A stretch of 64,000 nucleotides of DNA from JAIBJN01 sp963847985 (GTDB lineage: Bacteria > Actinomycetota > Thermoleophilia > Gaiellales > Gaiellaceae), in assembly GCA_963847985.1 (NCBI GenBank), contig CAWKBS010000012.1:1-64000 (forward strand), written 5' to 3'. The position numbers were made by a program, and so were the translations under genes. Shown here in pieces: positions 53,939 through 63,090 of this stretch (position 1 is the stretch's first letter; each line of letters starts with the position of its first letter). A model generated the notes under the pieces. The model was not told the origin of the DNA. It ran no database searches and worked only from the letters and a program-made list of their open reading frames with translations.

Positions 53939-56254
53939 CTAGCCGGTTGCGGCGAGGCCCGGGCGGACGAGGTGCTTCGGGCGCTCGAGGCCGGCGTCGT
54001 TGACGCTCGGGTTCAAGGGCTCGCGGAGCGGCGGGGCGCCGTACGAGAGGCGTGTCCGCTCGGGCTCGGGCGTGCCATACAGCGTGGTCCGCTGGCGCGG
54101 GACGCGGCCGATGGCGCGGATCGCCTCCTCCATCCGCTCCGGCGGCATCTCCTGGCCGTGCGCGGCGCCGGCGGCGCGGGAGATGGACTCGTTCATCAGC
54201 GTCCCGCCCAGGTCGTTCGCCCCCGCTCGGAGGACGGCCTGCGCGCCCTCGATCCCGAGCTTCACCCAGGAGGCCTGGACGTTCGTGATCCACGGGTGGA
54301 GCGCCAGCCGGCCGACGGCGTGCATGAGCACCGCCTCGCGGAAGGTCGGCCCCGGGCGCGCGCGGCCCTTGAGGTAGATGGGCGCCTCCATGTGCACGAA
54401 CGGGAGCGGGACGAACTCCGTGAAGCCGCCGCTCCGCTTCTGCTGGTCCCGGAGCTCGAGTAGGTGGCGCGCCCACGAGCGCGGCCCCTCGACCGAGCCG
54501 TACATCACCGTCGTCGTCGAGCGGAGGCCGACGCGGTGCGCCGCCTCGTGCACCTCGAGCCACTGGCCGGTGGAGACCTTGTCCGGGCAGAGCACGCGCC
54601 GGACCTCGTCGTCGAGGATCTCCGCCGCCGTGCCCGGGAGCGAGGCGAGGCCGACGCCCCGCAGCCGCTCCAGGTAGTCGTCGAGCGGGAGATCGAGCGT
54701 GGCCGCGCCCTGCCAGATCTCCAGCGCGGAGAAGGCATGGACGTGCAGGTCCGGCAGCGCCTCCTTCACGGCCGCGCAGATGTCCAGGTACGTCTCGCCC
54801 GTGAAGGCGGGGTGGATGCCGCCCTGGAGGCAGATCTCGACCGCGCCGCGGTTCCAGGCCTCGCGCGCGCGGCGCACGATCTCCTCCAGCGGCACGACGT
54901 ACGGCGCGCCGCGCAGGTTCGCGGCCAGCTTGCCCTTGGAGAAGGCGCAGAAGCCGCAGCGGAAGTAGCAGACGTTCGTGTAGTTGACGTTCCGCGTGAC
55001 CACGTAGCTGACCTCGTCGCCGCAGACCTCGCGCCGCAACTCGTCGGCCGCGGCGAGCACTGCGCCGAGGTCCGCGCCGCGCGCTTCGAAGAGCGCGGTG
55101 ACGGCGTCCTCGTCCAGCTCGACCCCTGCGTCCACCCGGGCGAGCGCGGCAGCGACCGGCTCCGACACCACACGTCCTCCGGTCGCCCGCAGCCGGGGCG
55201 CCGCCCCCGGCGAGCCCGCCGCCCAGCGCTCCTCCCGGGCGAGCCCGGAGGCGTCGGCGTGCCGCAGGATCTCCGCGGCGACGCGGGGATCGGCCCAGCG
55301 GTCCAGCTCAGCCACGAACTCCGGGTAGATGGGGAGCCTCGGCGCGAGCTCGAAGCCGTGAGCCTCGGTGGCGGCCCTCAGCCGCTCGGTCTCCGGCCAC
55401 GGCGCCTCCGGGTTGACGTGGTCGATCGTCACCGGTGAGACGCCGCCCCAGTCGTCGATCCCCGACTCGAGCAGGCGAGGGAACTCGTCGTAGGAGAGGT
55501 TCGGGGGCACCTGCAGGTGCACGTCGGCGGGCAGGAGCTCCCGCGCCGCGCGCGCCGTCCAGATCAGCTCGTCGAGCGACGGCTCCGGGTGGTCGACCAT
55601 CTTCGTGCCGGGCTTCGCCCGGAAGTTCTGGACGATCACCTCCTGGACGTGGCCGTAGCGCTCGTGCAGGGCCGCGATCGCCCCCAGCGCCTCCAGACGC
55701 TCGTCCCGGGTCTCGCCGATCCCGATCAGGATCCCGGTCGTGAACGGGACGGCCAGCTCGCCGGCCAGCCGGATCGTCTCCAGCCTCGCCTCCGGGAGCT
55801 TGTCGGGCGAGCCGTGGTGAGGCATGCCCTTCTCCGCAAGGCGAAGCGAGGTCGACTCGAGCATCAGCCCCATCGACGCCGAGACGGGCCGCAGCCGCTC
55901 GAGGTCCTCCCGCGTCATGACTCCCGGGTTGAGGTGCGGCAGGAGCCCGGCCTCGGAGAGCACGAGCTCGGCCATGCGGGCCAGGTAGTCGATCGTCGTC
56001 TCGCAGCCGAGCGCGGCCAGCTCCTCGCGCGCGGCGCGGTAGCGGAGCTCGGGCTTGTCGCCGAGCGTGAAGAGCGCCTCGTGGCAGCCGGCCTCGGCGC
56101 CTGCCCGCGCGACCGAGAGCACCTCGTCGGCGGTCATGAACGCGCGCTCGCCGCGCCTCGGGGGCTGCGCGAACGTGCAGTAGTGGCAGACGTCGCGGCA
56201 GAGCTTCGTGAGCGGGATGAAGACCTTCGGGGAGTACGTGACGACGCCGGTCAT
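53939..56254 (-). CDS. fbiC: FbiC, 7,8-didemethyl-8-hydroxy-5-deazariboflavin synthase (CofG-CofH fusion)
   Basis: 771 residues. Two radical-SAM domains: N-terminal CofG with CRDVCHYC (Cys 19, 23, 26) and C-terminal CofH with CYFRCGFC (near 430). It builds the deazaflavin chromophore of F420 from tyrosine and a ribityl pyrimidine. The fused form is typical of actinobacteria. ATG 56254 overlaps the cofC stop by ATGA, so cofC-fbiC form an operon. It is divergent from cofD-npdG-cofE. Confidence 0.95.
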   Translation of the reverse strand: MTGVVTYSPKVFIPLTKLCRDVCHYCTFAQPPRRGERAFMTADEVLSVARAGAEAGCHEALFTLGDKPELRYRAAREELAALGCETTIDYLARMAELVLSEAGLLPHLNPGVMTREDLERLRPVSASMGLMLESTSLRLAEKGMPHHGSPDKLPEARLETIRLAGELAVPFTTGILIGIGETRDERLEALGAIAALHERYGHVQEVIVQNFRAKPGTKMVDHPEPSLDELIWTARAARELLPADVHLQVPPNLSYDEFPRLLESGIDDWGGVSPVTIDHVNPEAPWPETERLRAATEAHGFELAPRLPIYPEFVAELDRWADPRVAAEILRHADASGLAREERWAAGSPGAAPRLRATGGRVVSEPVAAALARVDAGVELDEDAVTALFEARGADLGAVLAAADELRREVCGDEVSYVVTRNVNYTNVCYFRCGFCAFSKGKLAANLRGAPYVVPLEEIVRRAREAWNRGAVEICLQGGIHPAFTGETYLDICAAVKEALPDLHVHAFSALEIWQGAATLDLPLDDYLERLRGVGLASLPGTAAEILDDEVRRVLCPDKVSTGQWLEVHEAAHRVGLRSTTTVMYGSVEGPRSWARHLLELRDQQKRSGGFTEFVPLPFVHMEAPIYLKGRARPGPTFREAVLMHAVGRLALHPWITNVQASWVKLGIEGAQAVLRAGANDLGGTLMNESISRAAGAAHGQEMPPERMEEAIRAIGRVPRQRTTLYGTPEPERTRLSYGAPPLREPLNPSVNDAGLERPKHLVRPGLAATG

Positions 56255-56805
56255 GCCGAGGCGAGGAGTAGCTCGTAGTCCTCGGGCCGGTCGACGTCGA
56301 GAGCAAGCGCCGGGTCGTCCACGACGACCGGCTCGAGCCCCGCTGCCCGCGCCTCGGCCACCGTCGTTTCAGCCGGAACGCCGAAGCGGGGCCGGAAGCC
56401 GTTCACCGCTGTCAGCGCGAGCGCGTTCACGCCGCCGTCCCTGGCCGGGGCGAGCGCGAGCGGGCGGGCAGCGCGCGCGAGTGCGTCGAGCGAGGCCGCC
56501 GTCACGAGCGGGCAGTCGCCCATGACGACCAGGGCGCCTCCGTTCGCCCGCGGGTCGGCCAGGGCGAGAGCGACCGCGTCCGCATGGCCGGTGCCGGCGT
56601 CCACGAGCACCTCGATTCCTCCGCGCCCGAGGCCCGGATCGGGCGTGACGAGTAGCGTTCCACCGATGGCGTCCGCCTCCGCGCACGCGCTCAGCACCCG
56701 GTCGAGCATGTCGAGGACGAGCCTCCCGCGCTCGTCCGCCGAGAGGCGCGGCGCGAGCCGTAACTTCGCGCCGTCGAGGCCCTTGACAGGCACGATCGCG
56801 AGCAC
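56251..56805 (-). CDS. cofC: 2-phospho-L-lactate/phosphoenolpyruvate guanylyltransferase
   Basis: 184 residues. Nucleotidyltransferase fold: VPVKGLDGAKLRL (N-terminal GTP loop with Lys), LVVMGDCPLV (metal Asp) and FGVPAETTVAEARAAG. It activates phosphoenolpyruvate or phospholactate with GTP for F420. The GTG 56805 start is chosen because TATGCT lies 6 nt upstream, and longer ORFs would overlap cofD. Followed by fbiC. Confidence 0.92.
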   Translation of the reverse strand: MLAIVPVKGLDGAKLRLAPRLSADERGRLVLDMLDRVLSACAEADAIGGTLLVTPDPGLGRGGIEVLVDAGTGHADAVALALADPRANGGALVVMGDCPLVTAASLDALARAARPLALAPARDGGVNALALTAVNGFRPRFGVPAETTVAEARAAGLEPVVVDDPALALDVDRPEDYELLLASA

Positions 56806-56817
56806 GCGATGAGCATA
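56803..56817 (-). promoter_or_regulatory. leaderless promoter of cofC
   Basis: On the minus strand TATGCT (56817-56812) is followed after 6 nt by GTG 56805. The box overlaps the first codons of cofD (ATG 56809). TTGACA at 56783-56788 is on the other strand and badly spaced for cofD. Confidence 0.45.
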
Positions 56818-57723
56818 CAGCCGCGCACTTACGCGGTCCTCTGCGGCGGCCTGGGCGGCTCTCGCTTCGTGGATGCGCTCGCGCGCGCGGCCGGCCCGGA
56901 GCGCGTCACAGCCGTCGTGAACGTCGGCGACGACCTCGAGGTCCTCGGCCTGCACGTCTCGCCCGACCTCGACACGGTCCTCTACACGCTCGCAGGCCTG
57001 CTGGACGAGGAGCGCGGCTGGGGCGTCCGGGAGGAGACGACGAACGCGCTTCAGACGGCCGGGCGGCTAGGTGGGGACACCTGGTTCACGATCGGCGACC
57101 GGGACATCGGCCTCCATCTCGTCCGCTCGCAGCTGCTCCGTGCCGGCGTGCCGCTCTCGGAGGCGACCCGCCGGCTCGCCGACGAGCTCGGGGTGGCGGT
57201 GCGCCTCCTGCCGGCCTCCGACGATCCCGTGCGAACGTTCGTGACGACACCGGCCGGCGAGCTCGACTTCCAGACCTGGTTCGTCCGGCGCCGGCACGCG
57301 GACGAGGTGACGGCCGTCCGCTACGAGGGCGCCGAGAGCGCCCGCCCGGCACCGGGCGTCGTCGAGGCAATCGCCGGCGCCGAGGTGGTCTTCCTGGCAC
57401 CGTCGAACCCGTTCGTCTCGATCCACCCGATCCTGGCCGTGCCGGGGATCCGCGAGGCCCTAGCCGGGAAGCGGGTCGTCGCAGTGTCGCCGCTCGTCGC
57501 CGGCCGGGCGCTGCGCGGGCCGCTCGCCGAGATGATGGCCACGCTCGGCTTCGCGACCGGTGTGCGCGGGCTCGCGGCCGTCTACGAGGGGATCGCCACG
57601 GACGTCCTCGTCGATCCCGTCGACGCCGGGGAGCTGCCAGGAGCGCTGGTTGCGCCCATCGTTATGGTTGCGCCGGAGTCGAGAGCGGAGGTGGGGAGAG
57701 CGGTGCTGGACGTGGTCCGGTGA
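56809..57723 (+). CDS. cofD: 2-phospho-L-lactate (or PEP) transferase CofD
   Basis: 304 residues. CofD motif LCGGLGGSRFVDAL at the N-terminus, NVGDDLEVLGLHVSPDLDTVLYTLAG (typical block) and LAPSNPFVSIHPIL later. It moves the phospholactyl or phosphoenolpyruvyl group from the GDP intermediate onto the deazaflavin. ATG 56809 is only 3 bp from the divergent cofC start. It overlaps npdG (GTGA). First gene of the cofD-npdG-cofE operon. Confidence 0.95.
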   Translation: MSIQPRTYAVLCGGLGGSRFVDALARAAGPERVTAVVNVGDDLEVLGLHVSPDLDTVLYTLAGLLDEERGWGVREETTNALQTAGRLGGDTWFTIGDRDIGLHLVRSQLLRAGVPLSEATRRLADELGVAVRLLPASDDPVRTFVTTPAGELDFQTWFVRRRHADEVTAVRYEGAESARPAPGVVEAIAGAEVVFLAPSNPFVSIHPILAVPGIREALAGKRVVAVSPLVAGRALRGPLAEMMATLGFATGVRGLAAVYEGIATDVLVDPVDAGELPGALVAPIVMVAPESRAEVGRAVLDVVR

Positions 57724-58316
57724 TCGGGATCGTGGGCGGGAGCGGCGACTTCGGCCAGGGCCTCGCCGAGCGCCTGCGCCGGATCGGCGAGGACGTGGTC
57801 ATCGGCTCGCGCACGCCGCGCGACGACTTCGTCTCGAACGAGGAGGCCTGCGACCGCTCGGAGGTCGTCTTCCTCTCCGTCCCGCCGGGCGGGGTCGCCG
57901 AGATGTCCCGCGACCTTCGGGGCCCGCTCGCCGGGCGGATCGTCGTCAGCGTCGCCGCCCCGATCGTCTTTCGCGAAGGGCAGGCCGGCGCCGACCCGGG
58001 CGAGCTCTCCCTCGCCGAGATCACCGCGGTCGCGGCGCCGGAGGCGCGGGTTGTCGCCGGCTTCCACACCGTCAGCGCCAGAGCCCTCGCCGACCCCGAC
58101 CTCGCGCTGGACGAGGACGTCCTGCTGGCCGGGGACGACGCCGAGGCCAAGGAGGTCGTGGCCGGCCTCGCGGGCAGGCTCGTCGAGGGCCGCGCCGTCG
58201 ACTGCGGCCGGCTCGAGGTCGCGCGCTGGCTGGAGACCCTCACCGCCGTCCTCCTGAACGTGAACCGGCGCTACAAGACGAACGCGGGCGTGAGGGTCAC
58301 CGGGCTGCCGGAGTGA
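57720..58316 (+). CDS. npdG: F420-dependent NADP reductase-like protein
   Basis: 198 residues. Rossmann motif GIVGGSGDFGQGLAERLRR and NADP-binding SRTPRD, with VVFLSVPPGG, VVAGFHTVSA and CGRLEVARWLETLTAVLLNVN, as in F420:NADP oxidoreductase. It passes hydride between F420H2 and NADP. Located inside the F420 operon, which supports the call. GTG 57720 overlaps the cofD stop. Confidence 0.88.
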   Translation: MIGIVGGSGDFGQGLAERLRRIGEDVVIGSRTPRDDFVSNEEACDRSEVVFLSVPPGGVAEMSRDLRGPLAGRIVVSVAAPIVFREGQAGADPGELSLAEITAVAAPEARVVAGFHTVSARALADPDLALDEDVLLAGDDAEAKEVVAGLAGRLVEGRAVDCGRLEVARWLETLTAVLLNVNRRYKTNAGVRVTGLPE

Positions 58317-58999
58317 TCCAGATCGTCCCCCTCGAGGGGATTCCGGAGGTGCAGCCCGGCGACGACCTCGCCGCGTTCCTGGGCGACGCGGTGGAGCGGG
58401 CAGGGGGGCTCGCGGAGGGAGACGTGCTCGTGGTCTCGCAGAAGGTCGTCTCCAAGGCCGAAGGCAGGCTCGAGCAGACCGACGACCACCTGGCGGTGAT
58501 CCTGCGCGAGGCGCGCGCCGTCCGCCGTCGCCGGGACGAGCTCGTCATCGCCGAGACCGAGCACGGCTTCGTCTGCGCGAGCGCCGGTGTCGACCGCTCG
58601 AACACGCCCGGCGACGACTGGGTGGTGCTGCTCCCGCGCGACCCCGACGCGTCGGCGCGCGGCCTGCGCGACGCGCTCGCGGCCCGCTTCGACACTGCGC
58701 CCGCGGTGATCGTCACCGACTCGTTCGGCCGCGCCTGGCGCCAGGGGACGACCGATGTCGCCATCGGCGTCGCGGGGATGCAGCCGCTCCTCGACCTGCG
58801 CGGGGAGCCGGACGCGCGGGGACGGCCGCTCGAGGCGACGCTCATCGCCGTCGCGGACGAGCTCGCCGGCGCAGCCGAGCTCGTCATGGGCAAGGCGAGC
58901 GGCGTGCCTGCCGCGCTGATCCGCGGCTACACGGTGGCTCCGGGCGACGCGAGCGCGCGCGAGCTCGTCATGCCGCCCGAGCGCGACCTCTTTCCCTAA
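58313..58999 (+). CDS. cofE: F420-0:gamma-glutamyl ligase CofE
   Basis: 228 residues. Blocks IVPLEGIPEVQPGDDLA, DVLVVSQKVVSKAEG (substrate Lys/Ser), TDSFGRAWRQGTTDVAIG and MGKASGVPAALIRG match the GTP-dependent glutamate ligase. It adds the glutamate tail. It lacks the C-terminal nitroreductase-like domain of FbiB, so the reduction of dehydro-F420 must be done elsewhere or skipped. GTG 58313 overlaps the npdG stop (GTGA). Confidence 0.93.
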   Translation: MIQIVPLEGIPEVQPGDDLAAFLGDAVERAGGLAEGDVLVVSQKVVSKAEGRLEQTDDHLAVILREARAVRRRRDELVIAETEHGFVCASAGVDRSNTPGDDWVVLLPRDPDASARGLRDALAARFDTAPAVIVTDSFGRAWRQGTTDVAIGVAGMQPLLDLRGEPDARGRPLEATLIAVADELAGAAELVMGKASGVPAALIRGYTVAPGDASARELVMPPERDLFP

Positions 59000-59137
59000 C
59001 CCTCCGGCGTCAAGTCCGCGCGCGGGCGGGGCCGATCTGAGGTTGACGGCCCCCGACGGGACGTTCCTCCCCGACTCCAGACATGACTGCCCCTCGCCTC
59101 GAGAGCCCCCTGCGGCGGCGCCCCGCCGTGCCGCCGC

Positions 59138-61165
59138 GTGTCGATCGGCGTCCGCCGTCCGGCGGCGGGCGATCGCCCCCGGCGGCGACGACGCGACGTC
59201 CAGGGCCTCCGCGCGATCGCCGTGCTGCTCGTCGTCGCCTACCACGCCGGGCTGCCCGTTCCGGGCGGGTTCATGGGGGTCGACGTCTTCTTCGTCATCT
59301 CGGGCTTCGTGATCACGTCCGTGCTCGTCTCCGAGCTCGAGTCGTCGGGGCGGATCGACCTCGCGCGCTTCTACGTGCGGCGCGCGCGGAGATTGCTCCC
59401 CGCGCTGGCGACGATGCTCGCTCCCGTCCTGCTCTTCGCGGCTTTCCTGAGCCCTGCTGCCATCCAGGAGACGACGTCGTTCACGGGCCTGGCGGCCTCG
59501 TTCTTCGCCGCGAACGCCTACCTGCTCACCGTCGGCACGGACTACTTCGCTCCGGCCCTCGAGCAGAACCCGCTGCTCCATACGTGGACGCTCGGGGTCG
59601 AGGAGCAGTTCTACGTCATCTTCCCGGTGCTCCTGCTGGTCATCTGGCGGCTCGCTGCCGGCCGCCGCGGAGCCCGGCGGGGCGCGCTCGCGGCTCTCGG
59701 TGTCGCCACCTGTGTCTCGTTCCTGCTCTTCGCCGCCGTCTCCGCCGGCGTGCTGCTCACCGGGCTGGCGACCCACACCGCGTTCTACGGGTCGCCGACA
59801 CGGGCGTGGGAGTTCGGAGCAGGCGCGCTGCTCGCACTCGCAGCTCCCCGGCTCGCCACCCTCTCGCGCCGCGCGGGCCAGGGGCTCGGCGTCATCGGGC
59901 TGGCCGCGATCGCGCTCGCAGCCGGCGCGCACGGGACGCACGAGGCGCAGACGTTCCTCATCCCCGTGCTGGGGGCATGCGCCCTCATCGCTGCCGGGAC
60001 GGGGAGCTCGCCGTTCGCCACCAGGCTCCTGAGCACACGGCCGGCGGTGTGGGTCGGCGATCTCTCGTACAGCCTGTACCTGTGGCACTGGCCACTGATC
60101 GTCTTCGCCACGGCGCTCTGGCCGAGCGTGGGGTGGGTTGCGGTCGCCGCCGCGGCGCTCTCGTTTGTCCCCGCCTGGCTCTCCCTGCGCTTCGTCGAGA
60201 ACCCGATCCGCTTCGGCTGGCGGGCTCCCGGAACGCGCTTTGCCGTCGTGGCTGCTACGTGCATCGTCGTCCCGGCCGCCGCCGCTTTCGGCCTGCTCGG
60301 CCTCAAGAGCGCGCTCACCTCGCACCCCGCGATGAAGAGCTGGCAGCACAGCCAGGAACACCACGCCGACATCACCCACGGCTGCGACGTTCCCGCTCCC
60401 CTCGCCGAGCGCGGCGGGGGCCACTGCACGTGGCGCGTTGCCGGAGCCAGCGGTGCGATCGTCCTCCTGGGCGACTCGAACGCCGGGCACTTCGTCGAGC
60501 CGGTCGTCCAGGCCGCGCGGCGCGCGCGGCTCGACCTCACGGTCGCGACCTTCCCGGGCTGTCCGTTCCTCGACGTCGACATCGGCGGGCAGGCGGGGGC
60601 CGAGCGCGAGGAAGCCTGCCTGCGGTTCACGCGCGAGACGCTCGCCGAGCTCGTCCGGCTGCGGCCCAGCCTCGTGATCCTCGCCGCGCGCAGCGACAAG
60701 TACATCGAGAACGTCGAGTACGAGCTGCGTGACGCCGACGGGCGGCTCACCGGGTCGCCCGACGCCAAGGCCCGGATCTGGGAAGGCGGTCTCGAACGCA
60801 CCCTCGAGCGCCTTCACCAGGTCGACGTGCCCGTGCTCGTCGTCCACCCGGTCCCGTCCTTCCCGTACAGCACCGAGGCCTGCGCGACGCTGCGGATCGT
60901 CCTCGACGGCTGCTCGTCGTCACGATCCCGCGCCGAGGTCGAGGAGCGGCTTCGCCGGGCCACCGGGGCCGAGACCAACGCCGTCGCGCGTGTTCCCGGC
61001 GTGGCCACGATCGGCTTTGTGGACGAGCTCTGCCGGACGCAGCGCTGCGCGACCGCGCGGGACGACACCGTGCTCTACCGCGACGGCGAGCACCTGAGCA
61101 TCGAGGGCGCGCTGACGCTCAGCTCCGCCTTCTACGACGCGATCGCCTCCCAGGCGCGCCGCTAG
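59138..61165 (+). CDS. OafA-like acyltransferase with C-terminal SGNH domain
   Basis: About 675 residues. Acyltransferase_3 family: RDVQGLRAIAVLLVVAYHAG (His of family motif), GGFMGVDVFFVISGFVIT, FYVRRARRLLPAL, HTWTLGVEEQFY and about ten helices, then an SGNH hydrolase-like domain: IVLLGDSNAGH near residue 445 and DGEHLSIEGA at the end. It O-acylates a surface polysaccharide. The start is unsure: GTG 59138 is used, but ATG 59083 with one extra base (for example GGGC near 59166) would give a longer N-terminus. The end runs into the 21-bp palindrome. Confidence 0.85.
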   Translation: MSIGVRRPAAGDRPRRRRRDVQGLRAIAVLLVVAYHAGLPVPGGFMGVDVFFVISGFVITSVLVSELESSGRIDLARFYVRRARRLLPALATMLAPVLLFAAFLSPAAIQETTSFTGLAASFFAANAYLLTVGTDYFAPALEQNPLLHTWTLGVEEQFYVIFPVLLLVIWRLAAGRRGARRGALAALGVATCVSFLLFAAVSAGVLLTGLATHTAFYGSPTRAWEFGAGALLALAAPRLATLSRRAGQGLGVIGLAAIALAAGAHGTHEAQTFLIPVLGACALIAAGTGSSPFATRLLSTRPAVWVGDLSYSLYLWHWPLIVFATALWPSVGWVAVAAAALSFVPAWLSLRFVENPIRFGWRAPGTRFAVVAATCIVVPAAAAFGLLGLKSALTSHPAMKSWQHSQEHHADITHGCDVPAPLAERGGGHCTWRVAGASGAIVLLGDSNAGHFVEPVVQAARRARLDLTVATFPGCPFLDVDIGGQAGAEREEACLRFTRETLAELVRLRPSLVILAARSDKYIENVEYELRDADGRLTGSPDAKARIWEGGLERTLERLHQVDVPVLVVHPVPSFPYSTEACATLRIVLDGCSSSRSRAEVEERLRRATGAETNAVARVPGVATIGFVDELCRTQRCATARDDTVLYRDGEHLSIEGALTLSSAFYDAIASQARR

Positions 61166-61176
61166 CCCGCGCCTTC

Positions 61177-61197
61177 CAAGTAACAGTCTGTTACTTG
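61177..61197. repeat. 21-bp palindrome, copy 3 (convergent gap)
   Basis: CAAGTAACAG, T, CTGTTACTTG. The TAA stop of the leftward thioesterase-like gene (61193-61191) is inside it. 12 nt after the acyltransferase stop. Confidence 0.85.
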
Positions 61198-61859
61198 CCG
61201 GCGGGCACGATCCAGGTCGAGCGGGCGCGCGCCAGCACGTCACCCCCGGCGGTGAGCAGCGCGGAGCCCGCGTAGCGCTTACGCCCCTCCTCGCCGATGC
61301 GCCAGCCGACGACGACGTGCGGCGCGCCCGACTCCGGGAGGCCGCCGATCTCCGCTGCCATGCGGCCGAGCAGGACGCCCTCGCGCTGAAAGTCGTCCAC
61401 GGCCCAGCCACTGGGGCAGTCGAGGGCGGCCCAAACGAGCTCCGGCCGGACCTCCTCGGGCGGCGTCCAGGGCGAGGCGACGAGCCCCTCGCGGCCCGTC
61501 ACCGGGCCCGCGTAGACCCGCAGCCCGTCCTCCCGGCGCGGTCCGCAGACGAAGCAGGTGTTGTAGGCGTGGTGGACGAAGCCGACGTAGCGCGTGGACG
61601 CCTCGGCCGCCTCCTCGACGGAGACCGGGGCGGGGACGTCGACGTCCAGCTCCGCCGGCTTGGCCTCCGCGACGAGCGCCGGGCCGTCGCGGACCTCGAC
61701 CCGCCCATTGGCACGGACGACCTCGAGCTCGCGGTCGAGCGGCGGCGGAAGCCGGAGCGTCACCTCGGCGACGCCGCCGAGGAGCCCGGCGACGAGCCCG
61801 CAGGCGTAGCCGCCGTTCGCGGAGTCGGGAGGGCCGTTGTAGCGGCCGGGGACGATCAC
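61191..61859 (-). CDS. thioesterase-like (hotdog-fold) protein
   Basis: 222 residues. PGRYNGPPDSANGGYACGLVAGLLGG resembles the start of acyl-CoA thioesterase/hotdog domains (GxxNGGY), and NTCFVCGPRREDGLRV is a Cys pair loop common in these actinobacterial proteins; a second hotdog half follows (WTPPEEVRPELVWAALDCPSGWA). It is the last gene of the leftward urate operon, with GTG 61859 overlapping the uricase stop. A link to urate metabolism is not obvious. The stop codon lies in the palindrome. Confidence 0.7.
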   Translation of the reverse strand: MIVPGRYNGPPDSANGGYACGLVAGLLGGVAEVTLRLPPPLDRELEVVRANGRVEVRDGPALVAEAKPAELDVDVPAPVSVEEAAEASTRYVGFVHHAYNTCFVCGPRREDGLRVYAGPVTGREGLVASPWTPPEEVRPELVWAALDCPSGWAVDDFQREGVLLGRMAAEIGGLPESGAPHVVVGWRIGEEGRKRYAGSALLTAGGDVLARARSTWIVPAGK

Positions 61860-62662
61860 CGGCCGAGCGTCAGCTCGATGTGTCCGTACGGGGGCCGCGG
61901 ATCCGTGTAGACGCGCACGCGCTCGTCCCGGCCGTCCACCTGCGCCGTGTCCCAGAGGCGGTTCTCGCCGTCGAAGGAGATCTCCTCCAGCTCCGGGAAG
62001 GCAGCGAGTGCTCGCACGCCCATCTCGTGCACGAGCTCCTGGATCGAGGCCGAGTCGAACTCGGCGAAGGTCGCGAGCACGGAGGCGCGGACGGCTTCGC
62101 GGTCCGCGCGCGCCGCGAAGTCGCGGTTGCGCCAGTGGACGTCGAGGTTGACGAAGAGCGGCCGGTCGCGCGAGTCGCCGAGCGTCGTGTACTCGTCCCT
62201 GACGAAGTTCTCGAAGGAGCTGCCCGTCAGCTTCATCAGCCTGAGGCCGACGACCCCGGAGCGATGCTCCAGCGTCCCGTCTCGGCCGAGAGCGAGCTCG
62301 GCGACGGCCCGGTCGCCGCCGACTGCCTGGAACGACTGCTCCGAGCGGCGGGCGAACGGGACTTCCCTACCGGTGAGCTCGATGCGCTCGACCTGACCGT
62401 ACAGGTCGAGGAAGCGGCTGCCGAGCAGTTCGAGGAACCCCTCCAGCGAGTCGCCGCCGTACTCGAGCGCCGTGATCTGGATGAAGTTCTTCATCGAGTC
62501 GGTGGCGATGACCAGCGTGTTGTCGCCGTCGGTGTAGGAGGGCGCGAAGGCCGCACCGCGCGCCGTCATGCCGATCTCGGCCGCGAAGAGGGAGGAGACA
62601 CCGTCGGTCCGGTAGACCGAGACGGCCTCCTTGCCGTACCCGATCTTCAGAAGCTCCGCCAC
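61856..62662 (-). CDS. urate oxidase (uricase)
   Basis: 268 residues. GKEAVSVYRTDG (Lys of the active-site region), SYTDGDNTLVIATDSMKNFIQ (Thr-Asp block; the TDS motif), SSFENFVRDEYTTL with DRPLFVNLDVHWRN and NRLWDTAQVDGRDERVRVYTDPRPPYGHIELTL all match uricase. Turns urate into 5-hydroxyisourate without cofactor. GTG 62662 overlaps the OHCU decarboxylase gene by 16 bp. Length is slightly under the usual 300. Confidence 0.93.
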   Translation of the reverse strand: MAELLKIGYGKEAVSVYRTDGVSSLFAAEIGMTARGAAFAPSYTDGDNTLVIATDSMKNFIQITALEYGGDSLEGFLELLGSRFLDLYGQVERIELTGREVPFARRSEQSFQAVGGDRAVAELALGRDGTLEHRSGVVGLRLMKLTGSSFENFVRDEYTTLGDSRDRPLFVNLDVHWRNRDFAARADREAVRASVLATFAEFDSASIQELVHEMGVRALAAFPELEEISFDGENRLWDTAQVDGRDERVRVYTDPRPPYGHIELTLGR

Positions 62663-63090
62663 CGGTCCACCGCGATCGCGACCAGCTCGTCGCAGCCGGT
62701 CTCAAGCTCCTGCGCGCGCGTGCGCTCCAACCGTCGCCGCAACACCGGGAGGATCTCGGCGCGCGGCCGCCGGTCCACGAAGATGACGAAGCGGAAGCCG
62801 AAGCGCTCCTCGTAGGCGGCGTTCAGCTCCGCGAGCTCCCCCAGCACCTCGGGGTCCTCGGCCGTCGGGTCGCCCTGCTCCGCCGCCGACCGCCCAGCCA
62901 GACGGCGCTCGCCGATCCGCGGATGGTGCGCGAGCGCCTCGACCCGCTGCTCCTCCGGGAGGCCCGCCAGCACCTCGCGCGCCCGGCCGAGCGGGTCATC
63001 CTCCTCGGCCAGCGCCTCGACGAAGCGGCTGCGGGCCTGGAAGAGGTCGGCGAGCTGCTCCACGCTCAGCTTCCGCGGTAGATCGTGCAC
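62647..63090 (-). CDS. OHCU decarboxylase
   Basis: 147 residues. The block LAHHPRIGERRLAG (catalytic His and Glu), EQGDP and ELNAAYEERFGFRFVIFV is the signature of 2-oxo-4-hydroxy-4-carboxy-5-ureidoimidazoline decarboxylase. It makes S-allantoin, the third step after uricase and HIU hydrolase. GTG 63090 overlaps the HIU hydrolase end; the exact start is uncertain. Confidence 0.92.
   Translation of the reverse strand: MHDLPRKLSVEQLADLFQARSRFVEALAEEDDPLGRAREVLAGLPEEQRVEALAHHPRIGERRLAGRSAAEQGDPTAEDPEVLGELAELNAAYEERFGFRFVIFVDRRPRAEILPVLRRRLERTRAQELETGCDELVAIAVDRWRSF

Noticed and set aside
56783..56788. TTGACA as a -35 box for cofD
   Set aside because: No TAnnnT lies 16-18 nt downstream before the start. 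It is part of the cofC coding sequence and probably chance.
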